Below, in pieces: positions 24,302 to 37,000 of a stretch of 64,000 nucleotides of DNA. The first letter of the stretch is position 1; each line of letters starts with the position of its first letter. The stretch spans positions 33,252,194-33,316,193 of the forward strand of contig OZ026846.1 in assembly GCA_964023205.1 (NCBI GenBank). The letters are read 5' to 3'. The DNA comes from Lutraria lutraria. Taxonomy: Eukaryota; Mollusca; Bivalvia; Venerida; Mactridae. The notes beneath the pieces were generated by a model that saw only the letters and a program-made list of their open reading frames with translations, was not told the origin of the DNA and ran no database searches. The translations under genes were made by a program, and so were the position numbers.

Positions 24302-26530
24302 TAAGCAGGGTAAAGATTTTAATCTTGTCACACAATTCTCCTCTCTGAACGCAGCGAAACCTTGATAATGTTTTACAAAATGTTCATTAAACTGATATTT
24401 ATGAAAAACATTGACATGGATGTACATGTTGCATAAAGTACTTTGGTAGATCTATCAAATGACCTTGCACCGGATAGATTTCTTGTTAAGAAACACCCAG
24501 TGTAAACTCTGACGTCAGACATATTGTCTTATTGCGTGAGGTATAGCCACTTTAACTTAAGAAAATGTAAATAAGCATTGTTCTCGCGACAAGAGGTAAT
24601 TGGTCAGTGTCTAGATTGATTAAGTAACACCTACATATTGTCGTCTTTAACAGTACATACTGTGGTATTTGTCTTTTTAAGTCAATTCCAAACGACATAA
24701 ATGTTTATAGTTTTCAGTGGTTTTAACGCCACTATAAACAGAAGCAAAATTATGAACTATATTCTATGTAACTACCCAACAGCTCATCAAGTAAAAACAT
24801 TAAGAAAGTGTAGTCAGAATGCATCTGACAAACAAAATTTCTAATATGCTTCAAAACCTCCTGACATGGTATTCATGAAAAATTTAATCAAATGCATGTG
24901 GAATGATATGTCAGAAGCATTAGCCGATTCAGGGGGAGGCGGTGCTCGCACACCTAGTTCTAAGTCCCCGACCATAGATAGAAATGAAATATCATTAAAT
25001 AAAATAGCATTCAAATACATTCAATTAAAATATATTACGCCCCTTTAGATTATAAATTGCAATCCTGGATCCGTCTCTGCGAAGAACTTCCAGTCTACAA
25101 CTGGTTACAAAGAAAAACACACACAAAAGAATGTTTAATTATCTGGTATAATTTATTCATCATGTCCAGAACATAGTGACAACAAAGTATGTTTGTATAA
25201 GTCTGCTGCCGCAAAATAATGAAGTACATGTACATGATTGCTACTCTCTATACAGAGCAGACAAAACAAATCTCAAACTAATGGTTCAATAAAGACTAAA
25301 AAATGATAAAACGATTGTGTTCTAAGTAAAAATCATAAAGTATTACATCCAGTACTATACAAATGTACATACAATGTGTATTTTATTATTTAAAGGCATT
25401 GAACGGCATGTGATTTATGGACCAGCAATACCTATGTACTCCTTTGTAGGGGATAACAAAACAGACAGCATCATAATCAGTTACTATACGCTTATAAAAC
25501 AACAGAAATGATTATCACCATAAATCAAGCTGACATGAACAGACAGGATGGGGCAATAAAACAAGACTTTGGCTGGGGGGGGGGGGGGGGGGGAGGTTCA
25601 ATGTCTTCAAGTTTGAGTTTCTTTTTTATCTAATTTACAAATGCATGTAGTATTACGTCGCAGTCTAAATAAAAGCAATTTTGTCATTTATAACATCGAA
25701 CTTGAACAAATAGTTGAACGGAATATGTCACAATGATGTATACTAGTTCCAACAGAACAATACACTTAAGACGCACCATCTGGTTATCTATGTCTCTAGT
25801 AAATACTACTGCTTGCTGTTCATGTAACTGTGGATCTTTTATGTTACTGCGGGTCGTTCTTGTTATTGCGGAGTTGTAATACTACTGTATGTTGGTCATG
25901 TTACTGCAGGTCTTTGATGTTAATGCGGGTCGTAAATGTAACTGTATGTCGTTATAACTACGGGTCATTAAGTAACTTAGGGTCGTTTATGTAACGGTGG
26001 GTCGTTAATATAACAGCGGGTCGTTAATGTAACTGCGGATCGCTAATGTTTTTGCTGATCGTTCATGATAGTTCGGGTCGCTCCATTGGACGCAGTCGTT
26101 CGGTACCGTATGTTTGTAATGTATACATTGTAAACTCTTTTAATTCTGAGCATATCCTTTGTTGTATCTCTATATGAGAGAACAGCCAATAGTAGCTATA
26201 CCGTACTGTTAACGTTCACAATACCATTTATGGTGACGGTACATGAGAATATTTAAAGTCACGGTACCCGGGAACATTTTAATACACTGTAATCCATAAT
26301 TAGCACACGCAATTTATCATTCAGCCGTAGCTAACATTTCGAATGTGCGTATGTCTGTGTTTTAGTAAGATCTTAGCACTATTTATTATCTGTACAATCA
26401 ATACAGCAGACATTGATTGTTACATTAGATGAATGTTCAAAGTTAATAATTATGTTTATCAATATATGGATCTTGATACGAAGTATTTAATACATGAAAC
26501 ATGTATATTATACACGATGCGCTAAAACTT
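24302..26530. other. Intergenic
   Basis: AT-rich, without a supported gene. It contains a run of 19 G at 25575-25593 and a degenerate minisatellite at 25790-26085. Confidence 0.5.
25790..26085. repeat. Degenerate minisatellite, about 20 bp unit
   Basis: About a dozen imperfect units of the type GGGTCGTTAATGTAACTGC, best preserved at 25980-26050 and more diverged to the left. No coding or structural role is evident. Confidence 0.6.
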
Positions 26531-26705
26531 ACATATACGGCTAAATCCCTGAAAACCGTATCCCTTCCGGACTGGGCCAAAAGTTCGGTTTTCTGAAAAG
26601 TCCGGATTTTCAGAGAACTTTTGATAAATTCTAGAAAAAATGGACTCGAAAAATCTATGAATTCCGGATTTTTGGGAGTACGGTTTCCAGGGGGTTTTAG
26701 TATAC
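26531..26705. repeat. MITE-like element (TACAGTAAAAC family, decayed ends)
   Basis: Repeated TCCGGATTTT and CTGAAAACCG motifs, with a right end GGGGGTTTTAGTATAC. Related to 1316-1509 in the same motifs. The ORFs here are spurious. Confidence 0.5.
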
Positions 26706-27256
26706 ATAATTTATATATTATTTCTGGTATAATTTTACATATTATGCTTATACATTTTAATAACACAATTCATATAACCTCAATTATATGTATATGAATA
26801 AATATGAAATCACATGATAATGATAAAACTTGGATTTCATATAGATGACAATGTTAGCAATGCTACACGTTAATGATAATATCATATAATATCATATAAT
26901 GACATTCAATGTTTTCATTGAAAGGCAAAATAGTTTATTACTTGCGAATACCTGCATTCATCTTTTTTATTTAACCATATAATGATTACTATTTACAGGA
27001 TGCCTGAGCATTTTAAAAAGAAGTCGTATCGTGGAGTTCTCCACCCTTAAGCACATTATTTGGAGTATTTCACAATCACATTTGTCGAAAGTTATATTGC
27101 TGGTTAAAACAAGTATTCAACTCGCTAAACATATTCGTGAGAGCTTTACACATGTATACACTAAGTCTAGTTTCATAATGTCCACCTTTTTTATAGCACT
27201 TGAAGAAAATATAGTTACCAGATTGACTTTTAATATGTTATATTCAATCCAATATA

Positions 27257-27434
27257 TACAGTGTAACCTCTCCGGAGTGGCCCTCTCTTAAGCAACAACC
27301 TCCCTTCGTCAACAGCATGTTTCCCACAATATGAATTAACAATCAACTTAACCTCTCTAGAACAACAACTTCTCACAACAACAACACAATTTTGCTTCCC
27401 CCAGAGGCTTTTGCTTTGGAGAAGTTGCACTGTA
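27257..27434. repeat. MITE, CAGTRCAACCTCTCC family
   Basis: Ends TACAGTGTAACCTCTCC and GGAGAAGTTGCACTGTA. It lies about 120 bp downstream of the guanylate cyclase stop codon, so it may fall within the 3'UTR. Confidence 0.75.
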
Positions 27435-27557
27435 CATTTAATACTCGATTCAACCGTATGTATTCTAAAACTTAATATTTGGATTCTTCAAGGAATCGGG
27501 TTAAAAATTATAAGTTGGATGGTTAGAAATAGGACTGAGTGTAATAAGCATGTATCT

Positions 27558-28010
27558 TCAGACAATATGACATGTTTTGCTTGTTCTTCCATATTGATAA
27601 GACATATACTCCATTTTGTTCGTATCTTCTGATGTATTCAGCATATTGTTCTTTATAATTACCACGCCATTATCTTTCTGTACAGCATTGGCATCAGAGC
27701 GCTCAGCTTCAGCGTCTTCGACACGTAGGGTCACGTGTTTCCGGGGAGATTCTACCGGTGTAGTTGAATGACTACTACTTATGGTTCGTCTAACATCTTC
27801 AAATGAAACAGGCGAATACAGCTGTCTTAACTCAGTATAGTCAGAATGTTGATTGGAACTGTCATGTTTACTCTCAGCACTAAATACCACATCAGGACTT
27901 TTTACTTTAGAGAGTTCTTCGAGTAGAATGGAACCAAACGGACACTTTGCTTGTGAACTTTCCGTAGGGTCACGACCCAGTAACCAATAAGTCTTCATAT
28001 GGCCCTTACC
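27558..28010 (-). other. Last coding exon of guanylate cyclase copy A
   Basis: It begins after a TTTCAG acceptor with [15 protein letters not shown], the conserved end of the cyclase domain. It then carries a Ser/Glu-rich tail to the TGA at 27558-27560. The last residues are [10 protein letters not shown], a possible CaaX-like end. The matching exon of copy B is cut by the assembly gap. Confidence 0.8.
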
Positions 28011-31000
28011 CTGAAATATACCATAGTTATGAAGTTATATGCAAATTACAAATGACCTAACATTATCATCAAGTTGGACGCTGAAGATAGTTATAAGATT
28101 TCTGTAGAAGTCATTCGCTCAGCGCATGAATTTTGATGCGGACCAAAGTACTACGTTTTCTGCATGCGCCATGTAAATATTCAACTGGTTCCCAGTCCAT
28201 GCTATAGTGAAAGACTAAGTAAGTTCAATTTCTAAGAGTACTTTCAGTATACTTAGATTGTTTCATGGTTAGTACAATTGTTCGATCTTCGCTATCTGCA
28301 TTAGACTTTACGGTTATGTATCTGTTTCGTTTCATATTGTCAATACCCAGATAATGATCAGTCGTATGTTAGGACCTGTACTTTTTATTTGGCATTTCTT
28401 TTATTAAAATGAGTAATATGTTTGAGCGTATTAAAACCTATATAGGTTTGCTACAGACCGTACCGCGTTTCAAAGTGATATGCCCTGGGGTACTACTTTT
28501 TGTCCTACAAATTTGTATGTTTCTGTGAGTTGTGTATGGAATGTGTTGTTGTTATATTTTTTAGGAATCATTTTCTTCTTATTTTATTATTTATTCGGAT
28601 TTAACATCATTTTCAACATTTCCGTTATATCGTGGAGGGCAGTTATCTTAACCAGCTTCCCTGGACTTCATTCAGGCCTTAACCAGTACTAATCACTCTA
28701 TCCACAAGCTACTACCAAGCTACCTCAGATAATTTAAATGTGCCGGACAATTTAACGTGTATTATCATTAGTAAAATCACGGACATTGTAAGCCTCACTC
28801 GCAACCTCTAGATCAGTAGACCAACGGTCTTACCACTGAGCTAACCGGTCGGGCATCAAACACTATACTGGATGGACGAATACGAAACATCTGCATCCAT
28901 GTATACAGCGCGATCTCAGAGACCTACAACAGTGATGATGTTTACCTTGACAGTAACTGTTCCACGTTCTTCAAGTATATATGGATAGTCTATAAGTTCA
29001 TCTCTTGTTGTTTCACTTATATGTATCTTATTAGCCTGTATATAAATAAACATAAATACAAGAACATGTAAACATACAAATATAAACAGTACAACCTCTC
29101 CAGAGCGGCCATCTCTTGAGCAACAACTCCCTAATACAACAGAATGGTTTTCCCAACTGTACGATTTAACTATTGATGTAACCTCTCTAGAGCTTCAACC
29201 TCTCAACAACAACATACTTTTGCTTCTCTCATAGGGTACGTGTCGCTTTGGAGAGGTTGTACTGCACATAAATATACGCATGGAAAGCTTTATGATGTCA
29301 TGTTCCTTTAAAGATGCGATTAGTCGTTCAACGTGACCTCTGTAGTCGAGTGGCTATGGTATGGCATTCAATGAATTAACTTATGTTTGTACAACATATA
29401 ACCAAGACTTTCTTACCGTGGGTTTTACTAGTATAATTAAACAGCAGCCGATTCACCTAACCAGTTTTCCTGGACTGTATTCTGACCAGTACTAACTTAC
29501 CCTTCCTGAGGGTAAGTTCAACTTCTCCAAATATGGAGGGAAATTTACACTTTTGTCAACTTTTCAAATAAGGGTATGCCCTGCTGTGACCGGGATTTGA
29601 ACCCTGATCGCTGGGTTACAAGTTCAGAGCACTAACCACGTGACCACCGCCGCGACATTGTCAATGTTTACCTGTCCGTTAGTTTCCATCCTGGATGCCG
29701 TGTTAACAGTATCACCAAATAAACAATAACGGGGCATTTTTAACCCAACAACACCAGCCACCGTGTTACCTGTATGTACACCTGAAAATAAATGTCTTAT
29801 ATTGATTTCTTCTTCTAATCATTGAATAGTTTCTTAACTTATTGGCCACTTTGTAAGAGAAATAAGCCGAAAACTGACCAATACGAATGTATGTTAACAT
29901 TGAATGACATGGGGTGCGTATCGCCGAAGGAAATTGAAGTGTATGACTATCGGGTATATTATAATTATACAGTGTAAGAAATATAAAACTGACAGTAAAA
30001 AGATTAACGTCACCATAGCAACTTAAGTATCGGCATGTTTGTACATGTATCATGCTTTTGTCTAAGGTATTATATCCACAAGACTGTATCTTTTTACACA
30101 CCCACTCAATGCTACTAAAAAGCGTAGAAGAAGGATTTTCCATTTATAGTTACATTGTGCCTCTACACTTTCAGCCAACCACATGCGCCATCTGATTGGC
30201 TGACAATGGGCTTTTCCTAATTGCTTTGAACTCTAGAAACATTATTAACATTAATGCATTTTTATCAAATCACAGATACATAAATCTATACTTGTAAGGC
30301 GTAAATAATTGTTTCAGGTAACCTTTCCCGCGACCCTAGACTTTTAATTCGGCCTGAGGAACAATACATCCACTTTCCCCCGACCCTTTTTGACATTTCC
30401 TAACGCTTTCAAGGGCAAAGAAAAGCACTGACATACCTATCCTAGTTTGATGCGCATATTGGAAGAAAAAAAAATGTTTAGGAATATAATATATATAATC
30501 CAAAACCTTAGTATTCTTACCCACTCTGATTTTCATGTTTCCATCCGTAGAGGGATCTCTCAGATTGGACATGGATTCTAACATGTCTAGAGCCATATCA
30601 CATATATGTAGAGCATGATATCTTGTCTTGTCAGGAGCTCCAGATACCACCATATAGGCGTCCCCTATAGTCTCCACCTGTCATAATGTGATCATGTACA
30701 GATTAGTTCCAAAGTTTACTAAAGCCAATATCACATACGGGGTGTTTCCATTTTAATAAATAACGCCCATGGAAATGACGTCATAAGGTGGACGTGACGT
30801 TGACGGTTTCCTAAATATTGACGTTTATCGAATGTTTGAGAGTATCACGATTCCAATGGTATAGCTATCAAACTATGAGCGTAAATAATTGTAGCCTCGA
30901 GATTGAATCATTATAATTATTGTATCAAATAGTGTGAGATAACTTTTACGTATACGATCGCTCTACGATAACTCTGTGACGTTAAAAATGGCAGAAAAGG

Positions 31001-34000
31001 AAGACTGTCGCGCGCATGATTTTAAGCAACGCGCGACAGTAAGGAGCTACCTAGTATATTTTTCTCATCAATTTAAATTTATATTTTTGCATGGAGTAGA
31101 TAACAAGGCCTAAAATTTCTTTATATCAGTAAATAATCTTGACATGACATTGAAAACAGACTGGGCAATATTATCCTATATACATGTATGTAAGTATATT
31201 CATGTATGTCACATTCCATTCTGTATACAGTGTTACGCCACCTTAGCAAATAACTGTAAGTATAAAGCCTTATTTGATTTTTTCCTGAAATACTAGTACT
31301 ACATGTCATCACAAGAAACAACATAGCGAACTTAATCCAACTAATTAACGTGGTAGCACAATATGACACAATTTGACACGTTAATGGACAAGTATTTGTT
31401 GTTTGTTCTGTATTCAGACAGGATCGGATTTATGAAACATTATAGTGGTATCCGGTAAGAAAGAAATTTGTTGTCCCGGAAATAAAACATCATTTTCTTA
31501 AAAGAAAAAAACTTAGAGAACAAACAGTGGAGTAAACATATAATAAGTCAAGGTGACAGCGAGTTAAAGTGAATCCTTTATAAATATGAAGATACTGAAA
31601 TGGTTGTAATATTCATTTTTTATATATTTATGTGCATCTAACTTTACTTCATTTATGTGTACCTTACCGGCTTCATTTATGTGTGCCTCCCTTACTTCAT
31701 GTATGTGTATCTTCCTTACCTCATTTATGTATACCTCCCTTATTTCATTTATTTGTAGATATCCTTTACTTAATTTATGTGTATCTCTCTTGCTTCATTC
31801 AGATATACCTTCCTTTCTTCATTCATGGTTACCTTTCTTACGTCATTTATGTATACCTTCCTTACTTCATTTAAGTGTACCTTTCTTACTTCATGTATGT
31901 GTTCCTCCTTTACTTCATTTATGTGTACTTCCTTACTTCATTTATGTGCCCCCTTACTTCATTTATGTGTACTTCCTTACTTCATTTATGTGCCCCTTAC
32001 TTCATTTATGTGTACTTCCTTACTTCATTTATGTGTACATTACTTACTTCTTTTATGTACCTTCCTCACTTCATGTATGCGTACCTACCTTATACACATT
32101 ATGTTGTTCACTAAGTTGATCAAACTGTGTATACATAGCATTTAACATGGATACAACTTCCATTGGTGAGATCTGACTGCAAATACTGGTAAATCCAACC
32201 ACGTCACTAAACAGTATGGTGACATTCTCAAACACCTGAAACGATATAGGATACTTGCACGAATTCTGGAAAACGACTCGAAACAAAATACAGTCAAACC
32301 TGTATTAGTGACCACCTCCGAATAAAGGCCACCACGTGACTGTTCTTACATATGAGGGCTTGTATATGACTGTAGATATTTCACTATAGATATATGGCAG
32401 TAGATATATCATCGAAGTTATAAATGAAAAAAAACAGCTGTATTTTCATTATCTAGGTTATATAAGCATCTTACATGACTTAGAATGAATTATGTAAATC
32501 CTCCAATCATAATGTTTTCTTGTTTGTTTGTTTGTTTGAGTTTTACGCCCCTTTTTCAACAGCCAGAGTCATATGAGGCAGACAGTTCACCTAAGCATCG
32601 TTCCTGGAGGAACTAGTACTAGACTCACATCCTCCGTAAGCAACTGCCTACTTTCTTACATAAAGAGACACGGTCGGTAGCGGGGCTTGAACCCACGGCC
32701 CTCTGCAAGCGAGAGGTTACAGTGAGTAATTTAAAGTCAGCGACCATTCGACCACATAGGCGGGTCCATGCTTTTTTACCATATTTAAACAGTTCAAAGT
32801 TATGATGACAAACACATGTGGAGATCAGCTATTAATGTCTTTCACATTATGATTATTCATATCAAAACTAACACCAACATAATGTTCCGAAGGTTGCATG
32901 CTCTATAGCCAAGATATTCTAAGATTTGCAACAATAGATTTTACAATCGATTTAAGGTGATTAAGACAAGCCTAACCGCTAACATTCCAAGGATTATTTA
33001 AATAATAACAAGAGATATCTTATCAATAACGTATTTGAGATAGAATTTTGAATATGTTGTCTGATATCAGATGTAGTATGTATGTTAAAGAGAATACGGC
33101 ATGGATTATAGATGGTGCTTATCAATCATTTCGGAACAGACAGAGAAATAATATCATTTTCAAACATTCAGACAATATTCAGACGTGTTAAAACACATTG
33201 AATAATAAATATTTACACCACAACTCATAATAAAATAAGTGTCAAATCTCTATCCGAACAGCAAAAAACAAAAACATTGATTCATCATCCATCTGAGATA
33301 GCGGACCGGGAACCACTCAGCGTATTTACCTCGCATGTAGAAATTGCTGGTTCCCCACTTCGAAGTCTATCTGCTACTTGTTTAGGAATCATTTGATACA
33401 ATAATGAATCTGTACGTTTCATCTCAGCATCTAGTTTTATCATACTTTCTTGGAGTATTTTACTCTTCTTTTGTTCCTACAAGCAAATAAAAGAAGAAAA
33501 CTCCAGAATGTAGTTGAGGCCATAACAATCAAGGGAGCTTACTCAAATTTCTGGATATGATAAAAATACATCATTGCAAGCAGGTTTAACTAAGAATAAA
33601 CAATTCTATGGTGGCTGGTTTCTGTCATTTCCCAAATGTCGAAGCATGACTACACTAACACACGATAAACTGGCAAGATAAACTGGCAAGCTTTCTCCTT
33701 TCGATGCAAAGACACGAACACACAACAATTATAGGGCACCGATACGAAGATTTCACAGCCGCCGACACCAAACTCTACAAAAGAAGAAAAGTCGAAGGCG
33801 AAGTCACGATAATTCAGCAGTTTATCGCGTGTTCGTGTCTTTGTGCTTCGACTTTTGAGGGCGAAGACACAAAGACATGAAATGGCAGAAATCGGCCACC
33901 ATAGGGTATATCAGCCACCATAGGGTATATCGTCGTATCGGCGTCCTATATTTGTCGCGTCTTCGTGTCTTCGACTCAAAAGGCAAAGACACGACAATTG

Positions 34001-37000
34001 CCCAATTTATCATGCGTTGTGTCGTCGTGCTTCGACTTTTGGGGTGAAGACACGAAGACATGGAATGGCAGAAATCAGCCACCATACAATGCAGTAATAT
34101 ACTTATTGTGAAGCCATCATACTGGAATATAGAATGAAATATTAACTTTTAATACCAATTAAAGATACGAACATTTTTTTTGTGCCTAGATATAAATATA
34201 TTACAGTAACTCACATTGTAGACATGTTTTGGGGAAGCACATACATTAATAAATAAAAGTCGGCGACAAAGCCATCCTGAGAAAATGTCAGCTTACGACC
34301 TCAAACCTTTTAAAGCGATTTTGACAGAAATCATTTACGTTCTTTTTCAAGGTTTTTGTTTTCAATACCAGCATAAAACATATTAAACAAAAATGCCTAT
34401 AAACCGATAAGTTAAAAGCATTGTTAAAAGCTTGAGTCGCATAAACTCAAACTAACATTTTTGAAGGATGGTCCGAAATAAAATTTACCTGATCCAAAGC
34501 AAGTTTTAGCTCAGCTGATTGTTGGGTGCCGGCAAGCACGAGATCTCTACTTGAATCATGCATACTTAGATCGTTTATATACAACCCCGTCTTAAACATA
34601 ATATCAAGACTTTCCATACTGAAACAAAAATGATACATGACTCATACAAGGACATGTTTGTGCCCCTGTATCGATAGATCGGGAGCTTATTGTGTTTGAC
34701 CTGTCTGTCTATTTGTCTGTTTGTTTGTACTAAACTTAAACTTGCCTATAGAATCAAAACGCTTCCACCTACAGTCATAAAACATTTATTGGTTCCCTCA
34801 TAACGAAATGGTGTTGCTTTGGAAGGGCTTCACTGTATACACCACGATACATTTTATAGAAATACAGTTTAAGAAACGTTCATAAATATCCTGTACTACT
34901 AGTATATGTTAACTTTTTAAAAATAATTATGTTTTCTTAAGTTGGGAGATAAAGTTCATATAAAACTTAAAAACATCAACAAGAACAAAACGACTGAGGT
35001 CGGAAATAAGTCGGCGGATAAAAAAAGGGCCGGTCAGCTATGACTATGGAAACCAGGATTTTTTTATTTTACGCCTACTCAAAATTGATTACGTCAACTT
35101 TGTTTATTGAGGCAAGGTCTTAAGGTAAATCATAAAATAAATGAATGAAACATTAATGACTTTAAGATCTATACTTACATCGGGGTTCCAAGGAAAATGA
35201 TTGACTCCCATTCTTGCATGTACATCATTTGACCTTTGAGGTGAATGGCGTAACCTTCCTGGCTGGAGTCAACCTCTAATTCTTTCTCTGAGTAAGGATA
35301 CAGATTGGTGACCCCTATAATAAAACTCAAAATGTACACCATTCCGTATAAATGCTGGTTTGTGGTTTACCATCACGTGACTTTAGTTCATCAACAATCA
35401 CCATATTTTCATAGGTACGATTATTTGGATATCATGAGCAGACAAAACTCTAAATTTGCAACAAGACATTTAAAAAAAGTTAACTTTCAAATAGGAGAAA
35501 AATAAAGTTGTGTGTAGTAATACTGTGTTATGAATTGTCCAAGAGTGTGTGTTTTCGTTCCAACGTAAAGATCCGAGGTAGAGCGATTTTCCGCCTTAAG
35601 CAATCAGCAGAGTAGATAGAATTTATTGACTGGAATGATCGCTATGAAAGGCTTCGCTTCCCAAAAAATGCATTTCACGATGTAGCAGTTCGAGTAAGAA
35701 TGATCAATGATCATCGGAATTATTTTTGCCAGCATTCGTAGTTTTTATATTGGGTTTAACGCGTACCAACAGCAATGCTCATGTGGCGACTTTTCCTGCT
35801 GTAAGGTTGAAAGAAAATCCTATTTGTACACCTGGATATAACTACATACTTCTTCAAGCTAGCCGGGCAACTTAGTCATTTGTGAAATCTGTCTGGTACC
35901 GGGTGGGAATCGAACTCATAGCGGTCATGGTTAATGATTACTTGTCAGGGCCGCAGGAACTGGGGGTCAAGTTATGGCTAAAATGGTAATTGGGCTACAA
36001 CTGATTGACCCCTCCGTTGTCAGACAAAATCTGAAATTAGCCCCCCTCACCAGAAAAAAATATCTGAAATGACACCTACGGACCTTCCATCTCAAAATCA
36101 GAAATAGTCAACCAAGGAGTTCCCCCGTAATGATGAAATTAGTCTCGTATATATGTTTAACGTGAACTATTTCAAATGTCACATTACATGTATACTATTA
36201 ATATTAGTCAACAATTCTGACCTTCTTTATTGGATAATGATGAATGTAGCGTATCATGTTGACGACTCACAGACTTCTTTGACAAAAGTTCAAAGGCGTT
36301 GTTTGTATGTGCAAGTATCTGAAATAGTAACCCACAACTTTATTATAAATACAATAATACAATCCTATAATAATGACTAATGAGGCATCGCAAAGTTTCT
36401 AGTGCAGTCAACCTCTCCAGTGCGGCCGTCTCTATGGCAACAATCTCCCTTCAACAAAAGCATGTTGTACGATTTACTTTAAATTAACCTCTCTAGAACA
36501 ACAACCTCTCAACTACAACATATTTTTGTTTCTCCCAAACGGGGTGTTGCTTTGGAGAGGTTGTACTGTACATGTAATTTCGTGGAATTTGCGGATTAGC
36601 GTAGCATCCACAAAATGTATGCAAGTACGTTAGTTCAATTACAAATACATCTTGTATATATATCGGAAAATACATATATTTTTGTTTTTTCGAAATTAAA
36701 AAAAATGCAAGCATTTACGTAACTATCATCGATTTAGGCAAATTAATACTAACGAAAATAAAAGCAACTACAGTATATATGAACATAATGAAAGATGTTC
36801 TGATGGAACTCTTTGAGTGTTTTAATTTACTTCTGATAAAAACAAATAACCCATTTTGTCAGCAACAAAATCGAGACCTTAGTTTCCGGTTACGCAACAA
36901 AAACATTTAACAATGGATAAGTAGGCGGGCATTTTGGTGTCATCATTAAATTCTTGTAATTAAAACTGGTTAATGAATAAAACAATTTTTATTAATAAAC

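Noticed and set aside
35341..35420. Possible extra exon reading [14 protein letters not shown] just upstream of the exon at 35179
   Set aside because: No acceptor next to it, it changes in copy B, and it does not match the family; the segment at 36271-36318 fits far better.
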